Of a DNA stretch of 64,000 bases, positions 1 through 8,113 are shown piece after piece. Each line of letters opens with the position of its first letter. Position 1 is the first letter of the stretch. Source of the stretch: Alphaproteobacteria bacterium (GTDB lineage Bacteria > Pseudomonadota > Alphaproteobacteria > Acetobacterales > Acetobacteraceae); contig JAFKFI010000051.1 of assembly GCA_017307285.1 (NCBI GenBank), positions 1 through 64,000 of the forward strand, given 5' to 3'. Made by a program: the position numbers and the translations under genes. The notes under the pieces were generated by a model. It was not told the DNA's origin, made no database searches, and saw nothing but the letters and a program-made list of their open reading frames with translations.

Positions 1-204
1 AGCCAGATCGCCGTCGCCCTGATCGCCTACCTGTTGATCGCCGCCCTGCATGCCCGCACCCAGACCCGCAAGGCCGCCGTCACCCTGCTCGCCCTCATCC
101 GCGCTCACCTGTTCACCCGCAGGCCCCTCGCCAACCTGCTCGACCCGCCACCACGCCCGCCGCCAAAACCAACACCACAACTCGCCTTCTGGCCAAGCAA
201 ATGA
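1..204 (+). CDS. IS4-type transposase, C-terminal part (5' end outside window)
   Basis: The reading frame is open from the first base to a TGA at 202 and gives 67 residues. It begins SQIAVALIAYLLIAALHA, which resembles the helical C-terminal tail of IS4/IS5-group DDE transposases, and ends in a proline-rich stretch. The catalytic DDE residues would lie upstream of the window, so completeness cannot be judged. The identification rests on remembered tail similarity only and is moderate. A pair of hairpins follows about 30 bp downstream and may belong to the element's end or to a terminator. Confidence 0.5.
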   Translation, partial: SQIAVALIAYLLIAALHARTQTRKAAVTLLALIRAHLFTRRPLANLLDPPPRPPPKPTPQLAFWPSK

Positions 205-233
205 CGTGCCGGACAACAGTGGCGAAGGCCGAC

Positions 234-290
234 CATCCACGACTTTGCCTGCGAGCGGTAAAGTCGTGGATGACCGGCCTGCGCCGGTCA
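234..290. repeat. Two adjacent perfect inverted repeats (hairpins)
   Basis: A 13-bp perfect inverted repeat (234-246 with 260-272, 13-nt loop) is followed by an 8-bp one (271-278 with 283-290, 4-nt loop). They lie just past the transposase stop. They could be a terminator, an IS-end structure or a REP-like repeat. No T-tract follows. Confidence 0.6.
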
Positions 291-435
291 TGACGATACG
301 GGATCGGAAACGCTGGTGAAGCGTCGAGAGAAGCCAACCCGGCCTACCCGGCGCTGCTCTAGTCTAAGGGGCCCGCGCCGACCATGACAGGAAGGAAAGC
401 GACGGGGCCGCTGGTATTATATGTGGACTTCGTGC

Positions 436-1311
436 CTACCGAGCCTTCCGCCCGATCCACACGCTCGCCGTCCGCCCCGGCAGCAAGCGCACCCCCGGCG
501 GCACCTCGTCGATCTGCACCCGCACCGGGATGCGCTGCGCGAGACGCACCCAGCTGAACGTCGGGTTGACGCTGGCGAGCAGGCCGCTGCCGGTCTGGCG
601 CTCGCGGTCCTGCACGCCGCCGGCGATGCTCTGCACGTGGCCTCGCAGCACCGTGCTCTCCCCCATCAGCCGCACCGAGGCAGGGTCGCCGACGTGGATG
701 CGGGGCAGCTTGGTCTCCTCGAAATATCCGGCGACGTACAACGTGCCGCTATCCACCAGCGCGGCCACGGCATGTCCGGCGGTGACGTAGTCGCCCGGAC
801 GCATGTCGAAATTGGTGATCGTGCCGTTCACCGGCGCGGTCACGTCCGAGCGGTCGAGATTGAGCTGTGCCAGCGACCGATCCGCCATCGCCTGCTGGTA
901 GGCCGCACCCGCCTCCTCGGCGGCGGCCATTACCTGTTCCTGCTTCTGCTTCGAGACCTCCACATTGGACAGCGACTGGTAGCGATCGAGCTCACGCCCC
1001 GCCTGCTGCAGCCGGGCTCTCTGGACCTTCAGTGCCGCGTCGGCCTGTTGCAGCGCGATGGTGAAGCGTTCCTTGTCGATGCGGAACAGCACCTCGCCCT
1101 TGTGAACCTGCTGGTTGTCATGCACCAGCACCTCGCTCACTAGCCCGGAAACGTCCGGTGCCACGCCAACCACGTCGGCGCGCACCACGCCGTCGCGCGT
1201 CCAGGGCTCCTCCATGTAGTAGACCCAGAGCTGCCAGCCGACGACGCTGGCGATCGCCACTACGACCAGCGTGATGGCGACCCGGCCAAGCGAGGCGGGC
1301 CAGCGCCTCAC
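436..1311 (-). CDS. HlyD-family periplasmic adaptor (AaeA/EmrA type)
   Basis: This membrane-fusion subunit (291 residues) links an inner-membrane exporter to the outer membrane. A single N-terminal membrane segment lies at about residues 8-27 (VAITLVVVAIASVVGW). A biotinyl-lipoyl half-barrel (APDVSGLVSEV) follows, then a coiled-coil hairpin rich in Gln/Ala, a second lipoyl half (DVTAPVNGTI) and a beta-barrel. The GTG start overlaps the TGA of the DUF1656 gene by 4 nt, which indicates translational coupling. A longer upstream frame exists but runs over the two preceding genes and is rejected. Gene order FUSC, DUF1656, HlyD matches aromatic-acid efflux loci (aaeB-aaeX-aaeA type). The substrate is not determinable. 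Confidence 0.88.
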   Translation of the reverse strand: MRRWPASLGRVAITLVVVAIASVVGWQLWVYYMEEPWTRDGVVRADVVGVAPDVSGLVSEVLVHDNQQVHKGEVLFRIDKERFTIALQQADAALKVQRARLQQAGRELDRYQSLSNVEVSKQKQEQVMAAAEEAGAAYQQAMADRSLAQLNLDRSDVTAPVNGTITNFDMRPGDYVTAGHAVAALVDSGTLYVAGYFEETKLPRIHVGDPASVRLMGESTVLRGHVQSIAGGVQDRERQTGSGLLASVNPTFSWVRLAQRIPVRVQIDEVPPGVRLLPGRTASVWIGRKAR

Positions 1312-1520
1312 ATCGTCCCCAGGAAGTCGGCAGTGAACACGATGCCGCCCAGCACGATCACCAGCAGCGCCAAATCGAACAGCGCGCGGTGCCACACCGT
1401 GCGATAGAACCCGACCGCGGACAGGCCCCGGCGCAGCACCGCCGTCAGTACGAGCGCCGCCACCGCGTAGAGCAGCAGCGGCGAGACGAACACGCCGTAC
1501 AAATCGACCTCGGCGGTCAC
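1308..1520 (-). CDS. DUF1656 small membrane protein (AaeX-like)
   Basis: This 70-residue protein has two hydrophobic segments (about 11-30 and 46-65), as expected for the DUF1656 family found between FUSC exporters and their HlyD adaptors. The GTG start overlaps the FUSC stop (GTGA) and its own TGA overlaps the GTG of the adaptor, so the three genes form a coupled cassette. Its biochemical role is unknown in the family. It is assumed to be an accessory subunit of the pump. Confidence 0.85.
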   Translation of the reverse strand: MTAEVDLYGVFVSPLLLYAVAALVLTAVLRRGLSAVGFYRTVWHRALFDLALLVIVLGGIVFTADFLGTM

Positions 1521-3577
1521 GCCGGAACGACCGCAACGGGCGGCCGATAATCCGGCGCGTCGGGGAACAGCCCCCGCCGGATGCCGACCAGCGCGAGCAA
1601 CAGCCCGCCCAGCCGCCGCCGCGAGGCGGGCGGGTTGGCGGCAACCGAGGCGAGCGCAGCGTCGATCCGCTCGAGCAGCGGCGCCGGATGAGTCACCATC
1701 ATCCCGCCGCGCCGGGCACGGCCTTGGAAATACCGGGCCAGCGCGGTCAGTAGCGCGTCGATGCTGGGCTGGGCCTGGTCGGGCAACGTCCGCCGCAAGC
1801 GCTGCACGTCGAGCATGTTGAGGCCGATCCGCACGTCGGCCATCATGGCACGCGCGGCAGCGTCCGCGCCGGCATCCGACAGCGCAAGGCGCGGCACCGC
1901 GATGACGAGCCGGTCGAGCATCAGCCCGGCGAGCGCCGCCCGCTCGCGCGCGCCCTGCCGCGATCCGGCGGGTCGGGACGCCACCTCGGCGAGATCGGCC
2001 CAGTCCGCGCGCCGGAGCCGACGAGCGCTCCATTCCGCGCCGACCGAGCGGATCAGCCGAGTCACGGCCGCAGCGGTCGCGACGCCGACAACGAGCGCGA
2101 TCGCGTTGTTGGCGAATACGGGGAAGTCGGCATTGTAGGTGTCCTGCAGGCTCATCAGGGTCGCGGTGTTGGCGGACAGGGCCATGCCGGTCCCATAGGT
2201 CGCCGGATTGGCGATCAGCAATCCGAAGATCAGGAACGCCGGTGCCAGCACCAGCGCCAGGATGACGAAATCATGCACCATCGGCAGCACGGCGAAGAGA
2301 TAGACAGCGCAAATCGCGATCGCCACCAGCGAGTAGAACAGGAAGGACAGGATGGCCGGCACGGGGTCATCCAAGGTGGCGAAGATGCAGCACGCCACGG
2401 CGCCCATCTCCGCCGCGACCGCGCCGTTCTCCCAGCCCGCGCCGATCCAGAAGACGCAGACCAGTAGAACGGCAACCCCCGCCGCGAAACCCGATAGCAG
2501 CGCCATGCGAGGATCGCGATGGCGCAGCAGCGCGGCCTGCGTGCGGAACGCCAGCCGTCGCGGCAGCGCCCCGCCGCCGCGCTCGATATGCCGCCAGAGC
2601 TCGCGGCAATCCTGCCAGATGTCGACGAGCTCGCGCAGACGGAGCAGCAGGCTGGACAGCACCATCTCGCGCCATCCGGCGGCGGCGTCGATCGTCGGTT
2701 CGAGCCGGCCGATCGCCTCGCGCAACTCGGCCGCCTCGGCGGGCGGCCCAGCCGGAATCCAGCCGGACACATCCGCGAGCACCTTCCCGAGCCCCTGCGG
2801 CATGGCACCGCCGCCCTGGCGCAGCGCCGCCAACCGGTCGGCGATAGAGGCCAGCACTGGCAGCAGGGACGCCATGCGCGCCTGCAATTCCCTCACCCAC
2901 CGTGTCGCCCGTTGCTGGTTGGAGATGTCGTAGGCGAGATGCGTCGAGAGCATGTCGATCTCGACCATGTCGCCGGCGAGCTTGCGCCGCGCGGCGAGCC
3001 GCGCCTCGTCGGCCGGCTGCCCGGACAGCGCCTCGTGGCTCCAGCGCGCCGCATCGCGCAGCCAGGCGCGGATGCGCAGCGAGAGCACCGGGCCGACCGG
3101 TCGGGGCAGCACCACGCCGCCGATGATGGTCGTGCACAGGATGCCGAGGGTGATCTCCTCGGTGCGCGCGATGGCGGTGTCGAAGATCGCGCCGGGGTCC
3201 GTGACACTTGGGAAACCGATGATCGCTGCGGTGTATCCCGCCAGCATGAACACGTAGCTGCGTGGCGTCCGGTCGAGCAGTGCGACGAACAGACAGGCGC
3301 CGACCCACAGCGCCAAGGCGAGGCATAGCAGCACCGGCGCGTTGGCCAGGTTGGGAACCAACGCGACCGAGCCGACGGCGCCAAGCAGGGTGCCGCAGAC
3401 CCGGAACACGCCCTTGGACCGCATCGCCCCGGTCAGCGGCTGCGCGACGATATAGGCGGTCGCCATCGCCCAATAGGGGCGGGGCAGTCCAATGCCGAAG
3501 CCGATGAACAGCGCCAGCATCGCGCCGGCGAACGTCTTGACCGAAAACACCCATGCGTCGAGCTCGGGCCAGCGCAT
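1517..3577 (-). CDS. FUSC-family exporter (AaeB-like, aromatic acid efflux)
   Basis: This is a 686-residue inner-membrane protein with the two-halves layout of FUSC/AaeB. A first bundle of membrane helices (about 15-160) is followed by a long soluble helical part (about 170-350), a second membrane bundle (about 360-500) and a C-terminal soluble tail. The motif RPYWAMATAYIV near residue 38 is typical of the first half. The ATG at 3577 was chosen because it begins just before the first membrane helix, whereas the longer frame runs through the small lipoprotein gene upstream. It lies 25 nt downstream of that gene and is coupled to DUF1656 by a 4-nt overlap. Export of hydroxylated aromatic acids is the family inference. 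Confidence 0.88.
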   Translation of the reverse strand: MRWPELDAWVFSVKTFAGAMLALFIGFGIGLPRPYWAMATAYIVAQPLTGAMRSKGVFRVCGTLLGAVGSVALVPNLANAPVLLCLALALWVGACLFVALLDRTPRSYVFMLAGYTAAIIGFPSVTDPGAIFDTAIARTEEITLGILCTTIIGGVVLPRPVGPVLSLRIRAWLRDAARWSHEALSGQPADEARLAARRKLAGDMVEIDMLSTHLAYDISNQQRATRWVRELQARMASLLPVLASIADRLAALRQGGGAMPQGLGKVLADVSGWIPAGPPAEAAELREAIGRLEPTIDAAAGWREMVLSSLLLRLRELVDIWQDCRELWRHIERGGGALPRRLAFRTQAALLRHRDPRMALLSGFAAGVAVLLVCVFWIGAGWENGAVAAEMGAVACCIFATLDDPVPAILSFLFYSLVAIAICAVYLFAVLPMVHDFVILALVLAPAFLIFGLLIANPATYGTGMALSANTATLMSLQDTYNADFPVFANNAIALVVGVATAAAVTRLIRSVGAEWSARRLRRADWADLAEVASRPAGSRQGARERAALAGLMLDRLVIAVPRLALSDAGADAAARAMMADVRIGLNMLDVQRLRRTLPDQAQPSIDALLTALARYFQGRARRGGMMVTHPAPLLERIDAALASVAANPPASRRRLGGLLLALVGIRRGLFPDAPDYRPPVAVVPA

Positions 3578-3602
3578 CGGGGCTCCCGGCCGATCCCGCG
3601 GT

Positions 3603-3788
3603 TCAGTTCCGGGATTGCGGGCAGTTATACTGCATCCCTGGCTGACCTCCGGCGCAGGGCGAAATGTATCCCGGAGCGTTGGCGGGATTGTTCCTGTATT
3701 GGATGCTCGGCGCCGCAACAGGCGTCGTAGTCGCCTTGCTGCACGCGCCGAGGGAGAGCAAGGCCAAAGCGATCGCCACGGATTTCAA
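3603..3788 (-). CDS. Small lipoprotein, 61 residues, TTG start
   Basis: The product starts MKSVAIALALLSLGACSK, a short lipoprotein signal with lipobox LGAC, and leaves a mature peptide of about 46 residues containing two further cysteines. The start is TTG: a strong GGAGGT sits 5 nt upstream and the TTG overlaps the TGA of the SDR gene (TTGA), which supports this choice. An internal GTG three codons later is the alternative. It lies between the SDR and FUSC genes on the same strand. I do not recognise the family. Confidence 0.6.
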   Translation of the reverse strand: MKSVAIALALLSLGACSKATTTPVAAPSIQYRNNPANAPGYISPCAGGQPGMQYNCPQSRN

Positions 3789-4549
3789 GCGCCACCTCCA
3801 TCAATGGTAAGAATCGTGCCGGACGTGTAGCCGGAGCGCGGGCTGGCCAGGAAGGCCACCGCATTGCCGATCTCCTCGGGCGTGCCGGCGCGCCCGAACG
3901 GCATCTTGGAAAACAGCTCGCGCCACCGCTCCGCATCGCCGAGCTGCTGCTCGGCCCGCTTGCGCGACAGCATCTCGAGCCGCGCCGTGGCGATCGGGCC
4001 GGGATTGATGCCGACGACACGGATGTTGTCGGCGGGTGCGGCCTTGCCGAGCGCGCGGGTGAATGCCATCAGGCTCGCATTGCCCGCGCTTCCGACGATG
4101 TAGTTAGGGTCGAACCGCTCGCCCGCCGCGCCGATCACGTTGACGATCACCCCCGCCCGCCGCGCCGCCATCGCCGGATAGACCGCGCGGCACAGCGAGA
4201 TGAAGCCGAACACCTTGAGGTCCCACGCGCGGCGCCAGGTGGCGTCGTCGACGCCGGTGAGGTTGCCCGGCGGGATGGCGCCGGCGTTGTTCACCAGCAC
4301 GTCGATCTCGCCCGCCTCGCCGGCCACGCGGCGCACCGTCGCGTCGTCCGACAGGTCCGCCGAGATAACGCGGACATTCACCTGCCGCCGGGCGCGGACG
4401 GCGGACGCGGCCTCTTCCAAAGCGCCGGGATCGCGCGCCACCAGGATCAGATCGCAGCCCTCGTCCGCCAGCACCTCGGCGCTCGCACGCCCGATGCCCT
4501 TCGAGCCGCCGGTGATCAGCACGCGCTTGCCGGCCAATTGCAGGTCCAT
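3785..4549 (-). CDS. Atypical short-chain dehydrogenase/reductase (SDR)
   Basis: A 254-residue Rossmann protein has the cofactor motif TGGSKGIGRA near residue 15 and the NNAG motif near 90. The normal active site is altered. The YxxxK motif reads YIVGS, so the catalytic Lys is Ser, and the Ser-bearing strand reads NVIGAAG without the usual Ser. The C-terminus (SGYTSGTILTIDGGGA) is classical. It lies 29 nt downstream of the Bcr/CflA gene and its stop overlaps the TTG of the small lipoprotein, so it probably belongs to the efflux operon. It may bind NAD(P) without classical SDR catalysis. The substrate is unknown. Confidence 0.85.
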   Translation of the reverse strand: MDLQLAGKRVLITGGSKGIGRASAEVLADEGCDLILVARDPGALEEAASAVRARRQVNVRVISADLSDDATVRRVAGEAGEIDVLVNNAGAIPPGNLTGVDDATWRRAWDLKVFGFISLCRAVYPAMAARRAGVIVNVIGAAGERFDPNYIVGSAGNASLMAFTRALGKAAPADNIRVVGINPGPIATARLEMLSRKRAEQQLGDAERWRELFSKMPFGRAGTPEEIGNAVAFLASPRSGYTSGTILTIDGGGA

Positions 4550-4578
4550 GCCGCGACACTCCGCCTGTTGCGCGCGCA

Positions 4579-5751
4579 CTATGTCCGTGGACGCAGGAAG
4601 TCGGCAATGTTGGCCCCGACCGCGCCCACCAGCAGCAAGAGCGCCATCGGCCGCACCGAGCCGTCGCTCAGCACGCCGACCAGCATCCCGCTCACCGCCC
4701 CGAGCACGAATTGCAGCGTGCCCATCACCGCCGAGGCGCTGCCGGCATGGGCGGCATGGCGGGTCAGCGCCCGCACCGTCGCGTTCGGCCACACCAGGCC
4801 GAAGCTGAACATGTTGAAGAACAGCGGTATCAGCACCGCCCAGATGCCACCCCAGTTCAGAAAGGCGAAGATCGTCAGAACGGTCGTGGCGCAAAGCGAA
4901 ACCCGGAGCGCGCCGCGCAGCACGAGCCCGGTGCCGAAACGGGGCAACAACAAGGGATTGACCTGCGAAGCGGCGATCAGCCAGGCCGCGCACACCCCGA
5001 ACACGCCGCCGAATTGCTCCGGCGTCAGGTGAAAATGCTCGATGAACACCACGGGCGAGCCGCCGATATAGGCGAACATGCCGAACGAGCACATGCCGCC
5101 GGCGAAAGTGTGCGTGACGAAGCCGCGCTCGCGCAGCACCGCGACGTAGCGGCTGATCTGCGCGCCGGGACCAAGCTTGACGCGCATTTTCTCCGGCAGG
5201 GTGTCGGGCAGGAACAGCCAGACCAGCAGCCCGCACACCGCGCCATATATGGCAATCACCCAGAAGATCGCCTGCCATCCCGCCGCCGCCAGCACGAAGC
5301 CGCCGAGCGTGGGAGCCAGGATCGGGGCCGCGCCCATCACCAGCATGAGTCGCGACATCAGCCGCGCCGCCTCGTGCCCGTCGGCGAGATCACGAACGAT
5401 GGCGCGCGGGATCACCATGCTGGCCGATCCGCCGAGCGCCGCCAACGCGCGGAACACCGATAGCCAGAACAAATTGGGCGCCAGCGCGCAGCCCACCGAG
5501 GCGAGCGTGTAAAGCGCCGTGCCCGCGAGCAGCGGTCCGCGCCGGCCGAGCCTATCGGACAGGCTCCCCTGCATCAGCTGCCCGACCGCGAGACCAGCAA
5601 AGAACGCGGCCAGCGTGAACTGCGCCGTCCCTGGCTCGCCGCCCAGCGCCGCCTCGATCTCGGGGAAGGCCGGCAAGTACATGTCGATCGAGACCGGCCC
5701 GACCGCGGTGAGGCCGCCGAGCAGCAGCGGCAGCCAGCGTGGAATTCTCAT
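4579..5751 (-). CDS. Bcr/CflA-family MFS multidrug transporter
   Basis: This 390-residue, 12-helix major facilitator protein has the Bcr/CflA hallmarks: an N-terminal stretch ending SIDMYLPAFPEIE (about residues 21-33), the loop motif GSLSDRLGRRGPLL after helix 2, and the drug:H+ antiporter region around MGAAPILAPTLGG in helix 5. It probably exports drugs or small metabolites by proton antiport. It heads a minus-strand run of six genes whose later members form a second, FUSC-type exporter. It lies divergent from the ROK kinase gene with about 140 bp between the starts, where the promoters should be. Confidence 0.9.
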   Translation of the reverse strand: MRIPRWLPLLLGGLTAVGPVSIDMYLPAFPEIEAALGGEPGTAQFTLAAFFAGLAVGQLMQGSLSDRLGRRGPLLAGTALYTLASVGCALAPNLFWLSVFRALAALGGSASMVIPRAIVRDLADGHEAARLMSRLMLVMGAAPILAPTLGGFVLAAAGWQAIFWVIAIYGAVCGLLVWLFLPDTLPEKMRVKLGPGAQISRYVAVLRERGFVTHTFAGGMCSFGMFAYIGGSPVVFIEHFHLTPEQFGGVFGVCAAWLIAASQVNPLLLPRFGTGLVLRGALRVSLCATTVLTIFAFLNWGGIWAVLIPLFFNMFSFGLVWPNATVRALTRHAAHAGSASAVMGTLQFVLGAVSGMLVGVLSDGSVRPMALLLLVGAVGANIADFLRPRT

Positions 5752-5894
5752 TGGTCCTCTCTTGGCGGGCGCGGGTCATGGCAGGTGCCGGCGCGGGCGC
5801 CCAGGCCGCGACAGACATGGCTCGGCTGCGCAAGGCGGCCATTGAAAAGCCCGTTTCACTTGAGCCGAGGGGCTCCGGGCATCACACTCGCGGG

Positions 5895-6794
5895 ATGGTC
5901 CGTCACCGAATCGGCATCGACCTCGGCGGCACCAAGATCGAGGTCGCCGCGCTGGCACCGGACGGCGCGCTCCGCGTGCGCCGGCGGATCGCCACGCCCG
6001 AGGGCTACGAAGCGACGCTCGCGGCGATGGCGACGCTGGTCCGCGAGGTCGAGCGCGAGCTCGGCGAGACCTGCACCGTCGGCATCGGCATTCCCGGCAC
6101 GATCAGCCCGGCGACCGGCCTCGTGAAGAACGCCAACTCCACCGTGCTGAACGGTCGCGCACTCGACCGCGACATGGCGGCACTGCTCGGCCGCGAAGTG
6201 CGGGCGGAGAACGACGCCAACTGCTTCGCCCTCAGCGAGGCGGCGGACGGCGCCGGCGCGGGGTGCCGGGTGGTGTTCGGCGTGATCCTCGGCACCGGCT
6301 GCGGCGGCGGCATCGTGGCGGACGGCGCGGTGCTCCGCGGCCGCCAGCGCGTCGCCGGCGAGTGGGGCCACAACTCGCTGCCCTGGCCAAACCCGGACGA
6401 ACTGCCCGGACCGCCTTGCTGGTGCGGCCGCTCCGGGTGCCTCGAAACCTGGCTCTCCGGCCCCTCCCTGGCGCGCGACTGCGACGGGCCGGAGGCGCGC
6501 GATGCGAGCGAGCTACCGGCCCGCGCGGCGGCGGGCGATGCGCGGGCGCGTGCGGCGCTCGACCGCCACGCCGACCGGCTGGCGCGCGGCCTAGCGCATG
6601 TCGTGAATTTGCTGGACCCCGACTGCATCGTGCTCGGCGGCGGGCTGTCCAACATGGCGCATCTCTACACCGCCCTCCCCGCACTGCTGCCGCGCCACGT
6701 GTTCAGCGATGTCTGCGACACGCCCATCCTGCCCAACCGCCACGGCGATTCCTCCGGCGTGCGCGGCGCCGCCTGGCTATGGCCGGCGGAGTGA
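5895..6794 (+). CDS. ROK-family sugar kinase (fructokinase/GlcNAc kinase type)
   Basis: A 299-residue cytosolic kinase has the ATP motif GIDLGGTKIEV at the N-terminus, the substrate motif GEWGHNSLP, the zinc motif CWCGRSGCLETW of the ROK family, and the adenosine-binding LGGGLSN near the C-terminus. It phosphorylates a hexose. The GEWGHNSLPWP context resembles Mak-type fructokinases, but N-acetylglucosamine or glucose cannot be excluded. The start ATG at 5895 was preferred over an upstream frame that would add 52 non-conserved residues. dinB begins 1 nt after its stop, so the two genes are probably co-transcribed although functionally unrelated. Confidence 0.88.
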   Translation: MVRHRIGIDLGGTKIEVAALAPDGALRVRRRIATPEGYEATLAAMATLVREVERELGETCTVGIGIPGTISPATGLVKNANSTVLNGRALDRDMAALLGREVRAENDANCFALSEAADGAGAGCRVVFGVILGTGCGGGIVADGAVLRGRQRVAGEWGHNSLPWPNPDELPGPPCWCGRSGCLETWLSGPSLARDCDGPEARDASELPARAAAGDARARAALDRHADRLARGLAHVVNLLDPDCIVLGGGLSNMAHLYTALPALLPRHVFSDVCDTPILPNRHGDSSGVRGAAWLWPAE

Positions 6795-6795
6795 G

Positions 6796-8049
6796 ATGAA
6801 CACGCTGTGCCGCGACTGCCTGTGGACGGCCTCGACCCCCGCCCGCACCTGCGCGTCCTGCGCCAGCCGACGCCTGGTGAGCCATCCCGAGCTCTTCGCC
6901 CTCACCATCGCCCATGTCGATTGCGACGCCTTCTACGCCAGCGTCGAGAAGCGCGACCGCCCGGAGCTCGCCGACCGCGCGGTGATCGTCGGCGGCGGCG
7001 TGCGCGGCGTGGTCACGGCCGCCTGCTACGTCGCGCGGCTCTCCGGTGTGCGCAGCGCCATGCCGATGTTCAAGGCGCTGAAGGCCTGCCCCGACGCGGT
7101 GGTGATCCGCCCGGATTTCTCCAAATACACCACCGCCTCGCGCCAGATCCGCGCCCTGATGTCGCGCCTCACGCCCCTGGTCGAGCCGCTATCGATCGAC
7201 GAGGCGGCCCTCGACCTCGCAGGCACCCAGCAGCTGCACGGCGCCCCGCCCGCCGCCGTGCTGGCCGGCTTCGCGCGCGAGGTGGAGCGCGAGGTCGGCG
7301 TCACCGTCTCGATCGGCCTCGCCCCCAACCGGCTGCTCGCCAAGATCGCCGCCGGCCGCGACAAGCCGCGCGGCTTCGCGGTCATCGGCGCCGCCGAGGC
7401 ACGCACCCTGCTCGCCCCCGAGCCGGTCCGCCTGCTACCCGGCATCGGCCCAGCGCTGGCCCGGCGCCTCGGGCAGCGCGGCATCACCCAGCTCGCGCAT
7501 CTGCAGGCGCTGAGCGACCGCGAGGCGCTGCGCATGCTCGGCGAGGACGGCCCATCGCTGTGTCGCCGCGCCCGAGGCGAGGATGCGCGCCGGGTGGACC
7601 CAGGCCGCGAAACCAAGTCGATCAGTGCCGAAACGACCTTCGACACCAACCTCGCTCGCGTCGAGGATCTGGAACGGCCGCTATGGCATCTGTCGGAGAA
7701 ATTGGCGCGAAGGTTGCGCGAGAAAGAATTTTCCGCCGCCGGTGTGGTGCTCAAGCTCAAGACCGCCACCTTCGCCACCCGCACCCGCACCGCCCGCCTG
7801 CCAAGCCCGACCGCCCTGCCCGACCGATTGTTCGAGGCCGCCCGCGCGCTGCTGGTGCGCGAATGCGACGGCACCGCGTTCCGCCTCATCGGCATCGGCG
7901 CCAGCCAACTGCTGCCCCTGGCCGAAGCCGACCGAGGCGATCTCGCCGACGCCCGCACCCCGCGTCTTGCCGCCGCGCAGTCCGCGATCGACGAGCTGCG
8001 GGGGCGGTTCGGGATGGGGGTGATCGGTCGGGGGCGGTCGCTGCGGTAG
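6796..8049 (+). CDS. dinB: DNA polymerase IV (Y-family) with N-terminal four-Cys extension
   Basis: This 417-residue translesion polymerase has catalytic motifs DCDAFYASVE and PLSIDEAALD, the helix-hairpin-helix thumb (LLPGIGPALARRL) and a little-finger domain at about 270-380. Residues 1-25 carry C5-x2-C8-x10-C19-x2-C22, a zinc-ribbon-like cluster absent from E. coli DinB. The ATG at 6796 keeps this extension and lies 1 nt after the ROK stop. Starting later, at the polymerase core, is possible but would discard the Cys cluster. The C-terminus ends GRGRSLR and shows no clear clamp-binding motif. No LexA-like operator is evident immediately upstream. Confidence 0.93.
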   Translation: MNTLCRDCLWTASTPARTCASCASRRLVSHPELFALTIAHVDCDAFYASVEKRDRPELADRAVIVGGGVRGVVTAACYVARLSGVRSAMPMFKALKACPDAVVIRPDFSKYTTASRQIRALMSRLTPLVEPLSIDEAALDLAGTQQLHGAPPAAVLAGFAREVEREVGVTVSIGLAPNRLLAKIAAGRDKPRGFAVIGAAEARTLLAPEPVRLLPGIGPALARRLGQRGITQLAHLQALSDREALRMLGEDGPSLCRRARGEDARRVDPGRETKSISAETTFDTNLARVEDLERPLWHLSEKLARRLREKEFSAAGVVLKLKTATFATRTRTARLPSPTALPDRLFEAARALLVRECDGTAFRLIGIGASQLLPLAEADRGDLADARTPRLAAAQSAIDELRGRFGMGVIGRGRSLR

Positions 8050-8050
8050 C

Positions 8051-8108
8051 GCCGAGTGCCCATGCAGGACTCGGCGCCCATGCAGTCTTGCACTGGAGCG
8101 GTGCTCCA
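8051..8108. terminator. Two short hairpins between convergent genes
   Basis: Arms 8051-8057 with 8069-8075, and 8094-8099 with 8103-8108 (3-nt loop), lie between the dinB stop and the stop of the convergent transglycosylase gene. They could terminate from either side. No T-tract is present. Confidence 0.45.
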
Positions 8109-8113
8109 ATGCC

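Noticed and set aside
1312..1644. N-terminal extension of the HlyD frame
   Set aside because: It would run through DUF1656 and the FUSC 3' end. The GTGA overlap and the membrane anchor at the GTG give a better start.
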